From Halostella pelagica (GTDB lineage: Archaea > Halobacteriota > Halobacteria > Halobacteriales > Natronoarchaeaceae), in assembly GCA_005954745.1 (NCBI GenBank), contig CP040678.1, positions 124,001-188,000 on the forward strand: DNA of 64,000 bases, in the 5' to 3' direction. Of the stretch, positions 36,578 to 46,297 are shown in pieces; within the stretch, counting starts at the first letter, position 1; every line of letters begins with the position of its first letter. Both the position numbers and the translations under genes were made by a program. Under the pieces are notes generated by a model, which saw nothing but the letters and a program-made list of their open reading frames with translations, did no database searches and was not told where the DNA came from.

Positions 36578-37816
36578 ATGAGTATCGGCCTACAGCGGCT
36601 CGACCAGGCAGCACCGACTGAACTCGCGACGACGCTCCGGAACGCGGGCATCGCGGGTGCTGGGGGTGCCGGATTCCCTGCGCACGCGAAGTGGGGCCGT
36701 CTCGACGAGGTGGACTACCTGTTGGTAAACCACCAAGAAAGCGAACCGAACTACTACATCGACAAGCGGTTGGGTCGCGAGCGCGCGGACGCGTTCGGGG
36801 AACTGTTCGACGCACTCTTAGACCGAGCGTTCGAGACGATCGTGGTGGGGGCGAAGGCGAAAGACAGGGACGAGTGGATGGGACCGCTCGAATCTGCGAC
36901 CGACGCGACGGTGTACGAACCGGCGGATCTGCCGCTCGACCCGGCCGCTGAGGCCGGGATCGTCTTCGCGTACACGGACGACCAGTACGAGTACGGGATG
37001 GAGAGCGTCCTCCTGCGCCTCGTCGCGGGGACGGTCATCGGTGATGACCTCCCGATGGACCACGGGTGGATCGTCCAGAACACCGAGACACTGGATAACG
37101 TCTACCGGACGCTCGACCGCGACGAACCGGTGACGTACAAGCACGTTCACGTTGACGGGAACGTCCCCCGTCACCGTTTCTTGCGGGTTCCTGTCGGCAC
37201 ACCCGCGTCAACGCTCCTCGAAGCGGCGGGACGAGATCCCGAAGACCTTGACCGAGACGAGATACTTGCCGACGGCGGACCGGGCTGGTGTTTCGAGATC
37301 GAGGCGGATCCGGACGCTTTCGGAACGACCAAGCGAACGAACTGCCTGACAGTCATCGACGAGGACATCGCCGAGGAGAACACGCTCGGCGGTGACCGAA
37401 TCAACGTCCTGAACGCGATCGACTGGACCGCGGACCACGAGACGTCACCGACGACGTTGACTCCCAACCGCGTCCGGGTGCCACTGATCACGAACCCGGC
37501 GTTCGAGGGTGTCGTCTCGCCGAGTCGGCCCGTCGTCTCTGACGGTGCGGAAATATCTGCCGGTGAGATGATCGCGGTGCCCGCAGACGACGGGATCAGC
37601 AACGCGCAACACGCGCCGATCGGCGGCGAAGTGACGGCGGTGAGCGACCGCTATATCGAGATCCGCAGTCTATCGGACGAGAGCGGCCGGATGATGTCGG
37701 AAGCGGGACGCTCTATCTACTGGACCTGGTGCGTCGAGTGCGGAGAGTACGTCGCCCGGCCGAAGCGCGACCAGTTCATCGGAGAAACGGCGTACGTTTG
37801 CGAGGACTGTCAGTAG
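36578..37816 (+). CDS. RnfC/PduS/NuoF-like protein with C-terminal zinc ribbon
   Basis: 412 residues from an ATG preceded by GGAGGGG six bases upstream. The NuoF/RnfC-type glycine-rich FMN/NADH-binding start LRNAGIAGAGGAGFPAHAKW, LLVNHQESEPNYYIDKRL and a central SLBB-like region (HVHVDGNVPRHRFLRVPVGTPASTLLEAAG) identify the Complex I 51-kDa/RnfC/PduS fold; a barrel-sandwich-like segment (AGEMIAVPADDGISNAQHAPIGGEVTAV) follows. The 4Fe-4S ferredoxin cysteines of RnfC and PduS are missing; instead the C-terminus has CVECGEY...CEDCQ, a zinc ribbon. No Rnf, Nuo or Pdu partner genes are near. Probably a flavin-linked electron carrier or reductase of unknown partner. Confidence 0.75.
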   Translation: MSIGLQRLDQAAPTELATTLRNAGIAGAGGAGFPAHAKWGRLDEVDYLLVNHQESEPNYYIDKRLGRERADAFGELFDALLDRAFETIVVGAKAKDRDEWMGPLESATDATVYEPADLPLDPAAEAGIVFAYTDDQYEYGMESVLLRLVAGTVIGDDLPMDHGWIVQNTETLDNVYRTLDRDEPVTYKHVHVDGNVPRHRFLRVPVGTPASTLLEAAGRDPEDLDRDEILADGGPGWCFEIEADPDAFGTTKRTNCLTVIDEDIAEENTLGGDRINVLNAIDWTADHETSPTTLTPNRVRVPLITNPAFEGVVSPSRPVVSDGAEISAGEMIAVPADDGISNAQHAPIGGEVTAVSDRYIEIRSLSDESGRMMSEAGRSIYWTWCVECGEYVARPKRDQFIGETAYVCEDCQ

Positions 37817-37828
37817 GGGCTATCGGCG

Positions 37829-38566
37829 CTACGGCGTCGTGGCCATCATCACTTCGTCGATGTACGTGTCGTCGAGTTTGTAGTGGTCCTCGCGGACCGC
37901 CTCCACTTGCCAGCCGTTCTCTTCGAGGAACTCGATCGCCCGCTGGTTCGTCGACGGAACGCTCTGATAGAGCCGTTCGTACTCGTTCGCCCGCGCCCAT
38001 TCCGTTGCGCGGTCGAGCAGTTCGTTCCCAATGCCCTGCCCGCGATACTCCTCCAGAACGCCGACGGTCAGTTCGGCGGTGTGGTCGAGTTTCTCCAGTT
38101 CTGGCGCATTGAGATGAACCCAGCCGATCACTGTCTCGTCGACGGTCGCGACGAAGAACATGCGCGACTCGACAGTGTTGTGTCGCAACAGGACGTTCTC
38201 GTGGTCGAGTTCGTCGGCGACCGATTCCGCGACGATGTAGGTTTTCTCGGTGGCGACCTGCCGGATCGCGCCGACGATCCCGGTCAAGTCCGCTTGACGT
38301 GCCGGGCGGATAGTGACGGTGACGTCCGCTACGTCGAACTCCTCCTCGTCACCGTCTACCTCCAGTGCGGGTTCGAGTCGGCCGTCCTCCGTCTCTCGGA
38401 GGTACCCGTTGCGCTTGAGGATCGCGACGTGATGGCGCGCGGCGCGCTGTTTCTCGACTGTTCCGGTGATCACCTTGTCTTTCGGTAGCCCTCCATTGCG
38501 CTCTATCTCTTCGAATATCTGTTGCCGGTCGTCGTGCTCGATCGATACGGGGTCGGAGAGTTTCAT
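37829..38566 (-). CDS. Winged-helix domain fused to GNAT acetyltransferase
   Basis: 245 residues. Residues 1-75 form a winged-helix unit (IFEEIERNGGLPKDKVITGTVEKQ, HHVAILKRNGYLRETEDGRLEPALEV). Residues about 80-230 form a GNAT fold: VTIRPARQADLTGIVGAIRQVA, FFVATVDETVIGWVHL, ELTVGVLEEYRGQGIGNELLDRATEWA (acetyl-CoA Q/RxxGxG/A loop: RGQGIGNEL) and ERLYQSVPSTNQRAIEFLEENGW. Such fusions occur in haloarchaea, perhaps regulators sensing acetyl-CoA or modifying a target protein. Substrate unknown. Confidence 0.88.
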   Translation of the reverse strand: MKLSDPVSIEHDDRQQIFEEIERNGGLPKDKVITGTVEKQRAARHHVAILKRNGYLRETEDGRLEPALEVDGDEEEFDVADVTVTIRPARQADLTGIVGAIRQVATEKTYIVAESVADELDHENVLLRHNTVESRMFFVATVDETVIGWVHLNAPELEKLDHTAELTVGVLEEYRGQGIGNELLDRATEWARANEYERLYQSVPSTNQRAIEFLEENGWQVEAVREDHYKLDDTYIDEVMMATTP

Positions 38567-38655
38567 GTTTGTTGGTACCAGTTCACACGGTAAACTACTT
38601 TCGGCGCTGCTACCGGCTCGCGGTGAACTGCTCTCAGCGACCCAGTGACGGAGAA

Positions 38656-38817
38656 TTAGGGTTCGACGACGTCCAAGGCGTCGGATTTGATCCAGGCGCT
38701 TGGGTTCTCGCGGTCGCAGATGACGGTATCGTCGCCGTCGGAATAGCTCACGTACTGTTCGAGGTCGGGACGGTCCACGGATCCGCGGTCGCTCGTCTGG
38801 GCGATAGTGTCACGCAT
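38656..38817 (-). CDS. 53-aa haloarchaeal small protein (DUF7331-like)
   Basis: ATG at 38817 to TAA at 38656; reads MRDTIAQTSDRG, then EQYVSYSDGDDTVICDRENP and SAWIKSD. The block VSYSDGDDTVICDRENPxAWI(K/R)SD is the hallmark of a small haloarchaeal family I remember as DUF7331; the family number is from memory. No known function; small, acidic, with a single Cys. It lies upstream of the HTH-GNAT gene on the same strand, separated by 89 bases. Confidence 0.75.
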   Translation of the reverse strand: MRDTIAQTSDRGSVDRPDLEQYVSYSDGDDTVICDRENPSAWIKSDALDVVEP

Positions 38818-38977
38818 AATTTCGTCTTCTAAACGGCTCGTCTACCGGTCTGAACTGCTGTGAGCCCTAAAGGCTCTATGCTCAAGGAATATTATTGTCC
38901 TAGTGTCCCACGGACCGTCGCAGCGGAACAACGCGAAACGCTAGGCTTAAACGACGGCCGAAACTAGTGAAAACTGC

Positions 38978-39053
38978 GCCAAGGTGGCAGAGTCCGGCCG
39001 AACGCAGCGGCCTGCAGAGCCGCCCACCGCCGGTTCAAATCCGGCCCTTGGCT
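38978..39053 (+). tRNA. tRNA-Cys (anticodon GCA)
   Basis: 76 bases. Acceptor GCCAAGG pairs with CCTTGGC, discriminator T (U73 is the Cys identity base). Anticodon arm GCGGC CTGCAGA GCCGC with anticodon GCA; T-arm GCCGGTTCAAATCCGGC. A TATA-like GGCTTAAACG about 30 bases upstream (38944-38953). Haloarchaeal rRNA operons often end with tRNA-Cys; here it lies 2.6 kb after 5S with three genes between. Confidence 0.95.
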
Positions 39054-39106
39054 TTTCTCGGCTCGACAGACACGAGAGTCGTGTCTGCAACCAGGATCTA
39101 AAGAAG

Positions 39107-39157
39107 GGACCGACCGAAGCGGAGTAGTCGGGGTTCAAATCGGGCCCCGGCTTGACT
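39107..39157 (+). pseudogene. tRNA 3'-arm-like fragment downstream of tRNA-Cys
   Basis: GGGGTTCAAATCGGGCCCCGGCTTGA (39128-39153) contains a tRNA T-loop GGTTCAAATC and a following CCGGCT that echo the 3' end of the tRNA-Cys gene 80 bases upstream, but the stem pairs poorly and there is no 5' half. Probably a degenerate tRNA end, for example from an old integration at the tRNA gene. Confidence 0.35.
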
Positions 39158-39187
39158 TTCCGTTCCCGTAACTGATCTCCCCGTTCC

Positions 39188-39655
39188 TCAAACTGTGCCT
39201 TCCGAGACCTGTGCCCGTAACTCCTCGCAGGTTTCAACTGCACTGCGAAACTGCAGGTGTTCGTCGTACTCGTCCAATGGAACCCACTCCAGATCCGCGT
39301 ATCTCTCGCCATCTTCGACCGTGTAATCGGGCACTTCACCGCTCCACTCGGTTACGACGTACGAGTGAAACCAGATCGCGGGCTCCTCTACTTTGTGCTC
39401 GCAGAGTTTGTCCAGAGACTCCACCTCGACTTGGCCCGAAAACTCTTCGTCTACCTCGCGCTGGAGCGCAGCTAGGACGTAGTTGTCGTTGGACCCCGAG
39501 GATTTGTCCGCCTCCTCTATCGTCCCGTTTGGAATGAACGTCTCCGTCCCGCCGTCCGTCGGGCGATGCTCGATCAGAATCGATTCCCCGTCGTAGAACA
39601 AGAAGATAGCGCCTTCCTTGTATCCGTCCTCGTACGAGTCGACCATACTTACCAT
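39188..39655 (-). CDS. Nudix hydrolase
   Basis: Hydrolyses a nucleoside diphosphate linked to another group; substrate unknown. 155 residues. The Nudix box appears as GTIEEADKSSGSNDNYVLAALQREVDEEFSG: the core REVDEE is present but the spacing after the first Gly is longer than the usual G-x5-E-x7, with an inserted loop. Other parts: GAIFLFYDGESILIEHRP and YADLEWVPLDEYDEHLQF. A second in-frame ATG at 39646 is an equally likely start. Adjacent to the degenerate tRNA fragment. Confidence 0.8.
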   Translation of the reverse strand: MVSMVDSYEDGYKEGAIFLFYDGESILIEHRPTDGGTETFIPNGTIEEADKSSGSNDNYVLAALQREVDEEFSGQVEVESLDKLCEHKVEEPAIWFHSYVVTEWSGEVPDYTVEDGERYADLEWVPLDEYDEHLQFRSAVETCEELRAQVSEGTV

Positions 39656-39800
39656 TGACAGGTCACGGTGTTACTGTTTCTGGTCGTTATCTCCATCTCT
39701 GGGGGAGTCAACAGACGGAGTAACAGATTCTGCCGAAGCGGAGAGAAGGCTTCTCACGTCCAAGGGCAACGCGACTCGTGAGAGAACACCGCGACAGGGT

Positions 39801-42800
39801 TTAGCCGCGGTATCGGGTCGTGACGGTCGGGTTCGTGGTGGTCGTTTCGTTTTGGCCGACTGTCGTGTCGGTTTCGTTATCCGGTTCATCGTCGACTAGT
39901 CCACCCGTGTCGACGGTGTAGTTGATCGTCTCGCGGACGACCGGTTCCCCGATCTCGGCTCCGGAATCAGCGTGATGGATCGAGACGTTGAGCGTCGCAT
40001 CGGCGTCCAGAGCCGTGTCGAGAGCGACGGTAGTGCCCGTTTCTTCGCCGGTGAGCACCCCGGACTGGCCGAGTACCGTCCCGGCCTCGGTACGAACTTC
40101 GACGACGTACTCCTCGGCGAACACTGTCCGGTCGACGGTGACGGTGTCGCCGTCGCCAGTCTGGTCGCTGACGCTCACGAGGTCGAGATCGTCGACCGCG
40201 GCGTTTCGCTGTTCGAACTGTCCGTCGAGGTTGTCCTCGAACAGCCACGCGTACAGGCCGTAATGTTCGTTGAACTCGTCGGTGTGGGGCTGCAAGGGCC
40301 CGTCGAACGGTTCGTCGAACAGCACTGGACGGTCGTCAGCGTCCAGTTCGGGGACCACCCACTCGGCCCCGAGGAGTTCGTATTCTCCGGTGTCGTTAAT
40401 CGTGTACAGCAGCGCCTCGGGCTCACGCGGGTCGAGGTCTCCGTCGACGGCGTTCTCGTTCACGAACCGAATGCCGACGGCCCCGGACTCGTTGCTATCG
40501 AACCGGTGGGTGTCGACGTACCCGTCCCGGCGTGCGGCCTCGATGTCCTCGTACTCGCCGATCGCGTCGACGGTGTCACCGGTTACGGCGGGAGTGTAGC
40601 TGACGTTCGTGGCGTTCAGTTCCTCGTCGGTCTCGGCGTCGTGTACCGCCACGCGGACAGTGCTGGTTTCGCCGACCGGTGGCTCCATCGTGAGATTACC
40701 CTCGAACGACTCGCCGGCGTCGAAGGCTCCCGTCTCGTTGTACGACGTTCCGTCGACGCTGGCGTTGACGTAGAACGCCGTCTCCGCGGTGGCGTTGTCG
40801 ACGGTGAGGTTCGTGCCGTCGCGGGTCTGGTCCGCGGCTTCGACGGTCGCCGAAACCTCAGTCGTCTCCTCGATTACGGTGTAGCTGACGTTCGTCGCGT
40901 TCAACATCTCGCCGGTCGCCGCGTCGGTGACTGTCACGTTGACGGTCGCGTTCTCCTCCAGCGGCGGGGCGAGCGTGAGGTTCCCCTCGAACGTCTCGTC
41001 CGCACTGAACGCATCGGTTCCGTTTCGTGCGATCCCGTTCACGCTCGCAGAGACGGTGAAACCGACGGACGCGGAGGCGTTGTCGACGGAGAGGTTCGTG
41101 CCGTCACCCGTCTGGTCGGTGACGTTCAGGCTCGCCGTCGCACCGACGGGTTCCTCGACCACGGTGTAGCTGACGTTCGTCGTGTTCAGTTCCTCGTCGG
41201 TCTCCGCATCAACGAGAGCGACGCGGACGGTGTCGTTCGATTCGAGCGGCGGGTCGAGTGAGAGGTTCCCCTCGAAGGTTTCGCTCCCATCGAACGCGTC
41301 GGTTTCGTTCAGCGTGTCTCTCGTGGTCAGCGTGTCACCGTCCACGCTCGCGTTCAGGTAGAAGCCGGTGCTCGCCGTTGCGTTGTCGACCGAGAGATTC
41401 GTGCCGTTGCCGGCCTGGTCCGCCACGGAGAGGTTCGACGTGATATCGACGAGTTCCTCGTCGGGCGTGACGTTGTAGGTAACGTTCGTCGCGTTTAGTT
41501 CTTCGTCAGTTTCGGCGTCATGGACAGCCACGCGAAGCGTGGCGTTGCCCTCCAGCGGCGGCTCCATCGTGAGATCCCCCTCGAACGACTCGTCCGCAGC
41601 GAACGTCGCGGTTTCGTTGAGCGTCACACCGCTGTCGTCGTGTACGTCGACGTAGAAGTCGGTGCTCGCCGTCGCGTTGTCGACCGAGAGGTTCGTGCCG
41701 TTGCCGGTCTGGTTCGCAACGTCGATAGCCGCAGTGGGGGGTGAGATCTCCTCATCGGGCGTGACGTTGTAAGTCACGTTCGTCGCGTTCAGTTCCTCGC
41801 CGGTGTCCGAATCGTGGACCGCGACTCGGAGCGTGGCGTTGTCCTCCAGCGCCGGAGCGAGCGTGAGGTTCCCCTCGAACGACCCGTCCGCGGCGAAGTC
41901 GTTCGTCTCGTTGAGGACTGTCTCGTTTCGGTGGACGTCGACGTAGAATTCCGTGCTTGCGGAGGCGTTGTCGACGGTGAGGTTCGTCCCGTTACCGCTC
42001 TGGTTCGCGACGTCGAGCGTGGCGGTCGGTGCCGCGGGCTCCTCGGCGGGCGTGACGTTATAGCTGACGTTCGTCGCGTTCAGTATCTCGTCGGTCTCCG
42101 CATCAACGAGAGCGACGCGGACGGTGTCGTTCGATTCGAGCGGCGGCTCCATCGTGAGATTCCCTTCGAACGTCTCGTCGGCATCGAATGTCGCGGTCTC
42201 GTTGAGCATCGAACCGTTCGCGCTCGCGTTCAGGTAGAAGCTCGTGTCCGCGGAGGCGCTGTCGACGGTGAGGTTCGCCCCGTTACCGCTCTGGTTCGCG
42301 ACCTCGAGCGTGGTGGTCGGTGCCGCAGGCTCCTCGGCGGGCGTGACGTTGTAGGTGACGTTTGTATCCGCGAGTTCCTCGTCAGTCTCCGCATCGTAGA
42401 CAGCGACCTGGACAGTGCTGTTCTCCTCCAGCGGCGGAGCAAGCGTGAGGTTCCCCTCGAACGACTCGTCCGCGGCGAAGTCGTCCGTCTCGTTGAGCGT
42501 CGAACCGTTCGCGCTCGCGTTTAGATAGAACCCGACGTTCGCACTGGCGTTGTCGACGGTGAGGTTCGTGCCGTTGCCGGTCTGGTCCGAGACGGCGACA
42601 CTCGCCGTCGGCACCGCCGGTTCCTCCTCGGCTGTCACGTTGTACGTGACGTTCGTCGCGTTCAGCTCCTCGTCAGTCTCCGCATCGTGGATCGCTACGC
42701 GGAGGGTGCTGTTCTCCTCCAGTGCCGGCTCTAGCGTCAGGTCGCCAGCGAACGTCTCGTTCGGTCCGAACGTGCCGGTCTCGTTCAGCACCGTCTCGTT

Positions 42801-45800
42801 GTCGTGAACGTCGACGTAGAACTCGGTGTTCGCGGTTGCCTCGTCGATGGTGAGGTTCGTTCCGTCGTCGGTCTGGTCCGAGACGGTTACCGACGCGGTG
42901 ACGTTGTCCGGCGTCTCGTTATCGTCTGGCGTCTCGTTCCCGTCCGGCACGTCCCCGTCGTCTTCGGGAACCGTGAATCCGAACAGGTCGATGCCGTTCA
43001 CCGAGACGTTCTCGCCGCCCTCAGTTTCGGCGGTGACGGTGTAGTCGCCAGCCGTGAGATCCTCGACCTGCTCCGTCTCTCCGCCGGCGATAGTCACTGT
43101 CCGTTCGGTCTCGTTACTCGTCACCGTGGCGTCGACGGTCTCGTCGTTGCTGTTCGTCAGCAAGAGGACGTCGCCGCCCAGGTCGGCCCGCAACGACTCG
43201 ATGGTATCGGGGTCATCGACGATGAACGACCACGCCTCGTTGCCGTTGACACGAGCCGAGTCGCCGTCGTCGGTCTGGGCCGTGACGGTGTACTCCCCCG
43301 GCGAGAGGTCAGCGACCTCCTCGCTCGCGCCCGCGGCGACGTCGACGGTGCGCTCGTCGCCGGTCTCGTTCTCGACGGTCACGGTGACACCGATCTCGCC
43401 GGGGTTGCTAAGCGTGACCGTGCTGTTCTCGACGGTGCCCTCGATATCGGGCGGGCACGCATCGACGGCGATCTCGCGGGTCTCTTCGCCGCCGAGCGGC
43501 ACAGCCGTTCCGTTACTCTCGGCGGTGAGCGTCTGGTCGCCCGGCGCGACGTCGAGCGACAGCTGGCCGCGGGCCGGCACCGTCACGGTCGACTCGCCGG
43601 TGTCGTTCTCGACCGTCACGTTCACCGGGAAGACGTTGGGGTTCGAGACGGTCACTTCCTCGCAGTCGGTCGCGACGCCGAGGCTCTCGATTTCCGGCGG
43701 GTCGTTCGGGTCGAGCGGGTCAGTCCCTTGCCGGACCTCCGCGCCGTCCGTGATGCCGTCGCCGTCGGTGTCGGGGTCGCTCGGGTCCGTTCCGAGTTCC
43801 TCCTCGCGCTCGTCGATGAGACCGTCGTTGTCGCTGTCGCGCGGTTCGGGGTCGTTGGGATCCAGCGGGTCGGAGCCCTGTTCGACTTCCTCGCCGTCCG
43901 GCACGCCGTCACCGTCAGTGTCCGCCTCCGTCGGGTCGGTGTTCAGACGGAGTTCGCGGCTGTCCGATAGCCCGTCGTCGTCCGTGTCGGCGTTGTTCGG
44001 GTCCGTCTCGAGTTCCTCCTCCTCGTACGTGTCGCTCAGGCCGTCGCCGTCGCTGTCAGCACCGGGGAAGTCGCTCGGGTCCGTCGGGTCGGTTCCCTGT
44101 CGGACCTCTTCGCCGTCGGTGACGCCGTCACGGTCCGTATCGGGGTCTGCCGGATCGGTGTCCCGGTCCGCCTCCCGGCCGTCGGTGAGTCCGTCGTTGT
44201 CCGTGTCGACGTTGAGCGGATCCGTTCCGTACACGTCTACCTCTGTCCCGTCACTGAGGCCGTCGCCGTCGCTGTCGGGGTCGCTCGGGTCCGTCCCGAG
44301 TTCCTCCTCGCGCTCGTCGGTGAGGCCGTCGCCGTCGCTGTCACGTATCTCCGGGTCGTTGGGGTCAAGCGGGTCGCTCCCTTGGTCGACCTCCTCGCCG
44401 TCCGGCACGCCGTCACCGTCCGTGTCCGCGTCAGTCGGATCCGTACCGATGGTGACCTCGCGTCCGTCGTCGAGTCCGTCGTTGTCCGTATCGGTTTCGG
44501 TCGGATCGGTGTTGTAGGTGAGAACCTCCGCACCGTCGTTCAGTCCGTCACCGTCGGTGTCAGCCTCCGTCGGGTCGGTCCCGACCCGTCGTTCCTGCTT
44601 GTTTGTCAACCCGTCCCGGTCGTCGTCGTTCTGGGGGACGACGCGGTCGCGGCCCTGACTACGGGCGTCGATGTAGATGGTGGTCGACGACCGCAGGTCT
44701 CGCTGGGCCGCAGTCGCGGTTGCAGTCGACGCGCTTTCCCGAACGATGATCTGGATCTGCGTGATGTCGACGACCTGGACCTGGGTCACTTCCTGAAGCG
44801 CACCCGAACAGGCCCCCTCAGCGGCCGACTGGATCTGCACCACGCTGGCCTTCTGGCTCTGTGAAATCGCGCCGGAGGACGCTGCGCCGGTGGCGACCTG
44901 AACCTGTTCGACGCTCACGCGCTGGACCTGCCTCACGCTGGCACCGCAGGCCGCGCCGCCGTGGCTCGCTGCCTCGACCTGCGCGACGGTCGCGTGCTGA
45001 CTGCCAGTGAGCGATCCGGACGCGGCTCCGACCGCCGAGAACTGGATCTGCTTGACGTTTGCCTGTCCATGGTGCTTGAGGACGCCGAAGGCCGCGCCCC
45101 GGGCGGCCCCCTTGAGCTTCTCGACGTCCGCCGCATTGGGTCGCTCGAGCGCGCCGTACGCTGCGCCCTGTGCGGCCTGCTTGACTCGTTCGGGAGAGGT
45201 CACTCCGTACTGGGCTTGACCTCTGACCGCGCCCGCGGCAGCGCCGAGCGAGACCTTTCGCATCTGACGACCGCTCGCCCGCGCGTTCCGAGCGACCGCC
45301 CCGTGGCCTGCGCCGTACGCTGCGGCCTGTATCCCGGCCTCGGTGCTGCGCGGTGCGACGAGCGCGCCGTGGGTGCTTCCCTCGACGACCCACCGGACCT
45401 CGCCGGCGGTCGCGTCCTCGCTCTGTAGCAGGGTCCCGTGGGCAGCGCCGCGGGCCGCCCGCCTGACCTGCTCGACCGTCAGGTCGGTATCAGGGCCGCG
45501 TTCGAGAGTCTGTTCCACCGCGTTTCTCGCTCCCTGCTGTGCGGCCTCGACCTGTGCGTCACTGACGTTGGCTCCTTCCTCGCGCGCCATCTCCGCCCCC
45601 GCTTCGGCACCCGAGGCTGCCGCCTCAGCGTACTCGGCTTGCTCCTGTGTCGCCGCTTCCGACGCGGCTCCATGCGCCCTGCCCGTGTCGAGTACCTCAC
45701 TCTGGTCGGTTTCGGTCGCCGCGGTTGCGGTCGATGCAACGTCGTTCGTCTCCGCCGCGTCGCCGGTCCCCGCCGCGGCGAGGCCCGGGACGGCGATGGC

Positions 45801-45854
45801 GCTGACGACGAGGATAACCGCAACGGCGACGACGAGTCCGCGCTTCACGTTCAT
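39801..45854 (-). CDS. Giant secreted repeat protein with TSP3-like Ca-binding repeats (2017 aa)
   Basis: Signal peptide ([21 protein letters not shown]). Residues about 50-390: a dozen Ala/Gly-rich repeats of about 24 residues (V-x-Q-V-x-x-A-A-x-G-A-A-x-G-A-L). About 405-720: 13 DxDxDGxxD repeats of thrombospondin type 3 form ([18 protein letters not shown] and so on), expected to bind calcium. About 720-985: Ig-like beta segments. About 985-1755: eight near-identical repeats of about 96 residues ([49 protein letters not shown]), with a divergent ninth near 1893-1979. Many N-glycosylation sequons. It ends [14 protein letters not shown] without a PGF-CTERM or membrane anchor. Likely a surface or released adhesin-like protein; role not established. 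Confidence 0.9.
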   Translation of the reverse strand: MNVKRGLVVAVAVILVVSAIAVPGLAAAGTGDAAETNDVASTATAATETDQSEVLDTGRAHGAASEAATQEQAEYAEAAASGAEAGAEMAREEGANVSDAQVEAAQQGARNAVEQTLERGPDTDLTVEQVRRAARGAAHGTLLQSEDATAGEVRWVVEGSTHGALVAPRSTEAGIQAAAYGAGHGAVARNARASGRQMRKVSLGAAAGAVRGQAQYGVTSPERVKQAAQGAAYGALERPNAADVEKLKGAARGAAFGVLKHHGQANVKQIQFSAVGAASGSLTGSQHATVAQVEAASHGGAACGASVRQVQRVSVEQVQVATGAASSGAISQSQKASVVQIQSAAEGACSGALQEVTQVQVVDITQIQIIVRESASTATATAAQRDLRSSTTIYIDARSQGRDRVVPQNDDDRDGLTNKQERRVGTDPTEADTDGDGLNDGAEVLTYNTDPTETDTDNDGLDDGREVTIGTDPTDADTDGDGVPDGEEVDQGSDPLDPNDPEIRDSDGDGLTDEREEELGTDPSDPDSDGDGLSDGTEVDVYGTDPLNVDTDNDGLTDGREADRDTDPADPDTDRDGVTDGEEVRQGTDPTDPSDFPGADSDGDGLSDTYEEEELETDPNNADTDDDGLSDSRELRLNTDPTEADTDGDGVPDGEEVEQGSDPLDPNDPEPRDSDNDGLIDEREEELGTDPSDPDTDGDGITDGAEVRQGTDPLDPNDPPEIESLGVATDCEEVTVSNPNVFPVNVTVENDTGESTVTVPARGQLSLDVAPGDQTLTAESNGTAVPLGGEETREIAVDACPPDIEGTVENSTVTLSNPGEIGVTVTVENETGDERTVDVAAGASEEVADLSPGEYTVTAQTDDGDSARVNGNEAWSFIVDDPDTIESLRADLGGDVLLLTNSNDETVDATVTSNETERTVTIAGGETEQVEDLTAGDYTVTAETEGGENVSVNGIDLFGFTVPEDDGDVPDGNETPDDNETPDNVTASVTVSDQTDDGTNLTIDEATANTEFYVDVHDNETVLNETGTFGPNETFAGDLTLEPALEENSTLRVAIHDAETDEELNATNVTYNVTAEEEPAVPTASVAVSDQTGNGTNLTVDNASANVGFYLNASANGSTLNETDDFAADESFEGNLTLAPPLEENSTVQVAVYDAETDEELADTNVTYNVTPAEEPAAPTTTLEVANQSGNGANLTVDSASADTSFYLNASANGSMLNETATFDADETFEGNLTMEPPLESNDTVRVALVDAETDEILNATNVSYNVTPAEEPAAPTATLDVANQSGNGTNLTVDNASASTEFYVDVHRNETVLNETNDFAADGSFEGNLTLAPALEDNATLRVAVHDSDTGEELNATNVTYNVTPDEEISPPTAAIDVANQTGNGTNLSVDNATASTDFYVDVHDDSGVTLNETATFAADESFEGDLTMEPPLEGNATLRVAVHDAETDEELNATNVTYNVTPDEELVDITSNLSVADQAGNGTNLSVDNATASTGFYLNASVDGDTLTTRDTLNETDAFDGSETFEGNLSLDPPLESNDTVRVALVDAETDEELNTTNVSYTVVEEPVGATASLNVTDQTGDGTNLSVDNASASVGFTVSASVNGIARNGTDAFSADETFEGNLTLAPPLEENATVNVTVTDAATGEMLNATNVSYTVIEETTEVSATVEAADQTRDGTNLTVDNATAETAFYVNASVDGTSYNETGAFDAGESFEGNLTMEPPVGETSTVRVAVHDAETDEELNATNVSYTPAVTGDTVDAIGEYEDIEAARRDGYVDTHRFDSNESGAVGIRFVNENAVDGDLDPREPEALLYTINDTGEYELLGAEWVVPELDADDRPVLFDEPFDGPLQPHTDEFNEHYGLYAWLFEDNLDGQFEQRNAAVDDLDLVSVSDQTGDGDTVTVDRTVFAEEYVVEVRTEAGTVLGQSGVLTGEETGTTVALDTALDADATLNVSIHHADSGAEIGEPVVRETINYTVDTGGLVDDEPDNETDTTVGQNETTTTNPTVTTRYRG

Positions 45855-46297
45855 CGGCCAACCCCCCGTGAAACCCGGTTTCGGTCACACCGGTTCGGGA
45901 TCGTTCGGCCCCCGGCCCAGCGACCCCGAGCTTTTCGACGGGTCGCTCGGCGCGGCCTGGCTGTTCGTCCAAACCGGTCCGCGAAACCCGACTCGCGCGT
46001 GCGTGCAGACGACGCGTGGCTCGCTCTCATGATACGGTCAGCGTCGCCGCTTCCGCCAATAAACGCGGGCTATCGTTTACGGGCGGTTCATATCAACGAG
46101 CGGTTGTTCTCGCGAGTCATCCCGAATTACCGCAGGACGGCGCGGTGTCGTCTTCGGTCGGTGACCTGTTCAGCGCCGTGGACGACGAACGGAGTAAGCA
46201 GAGGTTCGTCGGCGTTCATCGCGGCTTTCGATCTGTGTGCCGCTGTTCCTTCCCGTGAAAAGTAATCGTTTTACGGAGAGCGTGCGTCAGTCGGAAT
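45855..46297. other. Intergenic region between the giant surface protein and next gene
   Basis: About 440 bases with no credible gene on either strand: frames present have no family-like composition. It holds divergent promoters of the two flanking genes. A TTTTACGG box at about 46269-46277 lies near -25 of the ATG at 46298. Nothing else stands out. Confidence 0.5.

Noticed and set aside
45438-46265. Plus-strand frame of 275 aa over the giant gene's start
   Set aside because: Its composition is Arg-rich and it is antisense to the clearly coding signal peptide and repeats of the giant protein.
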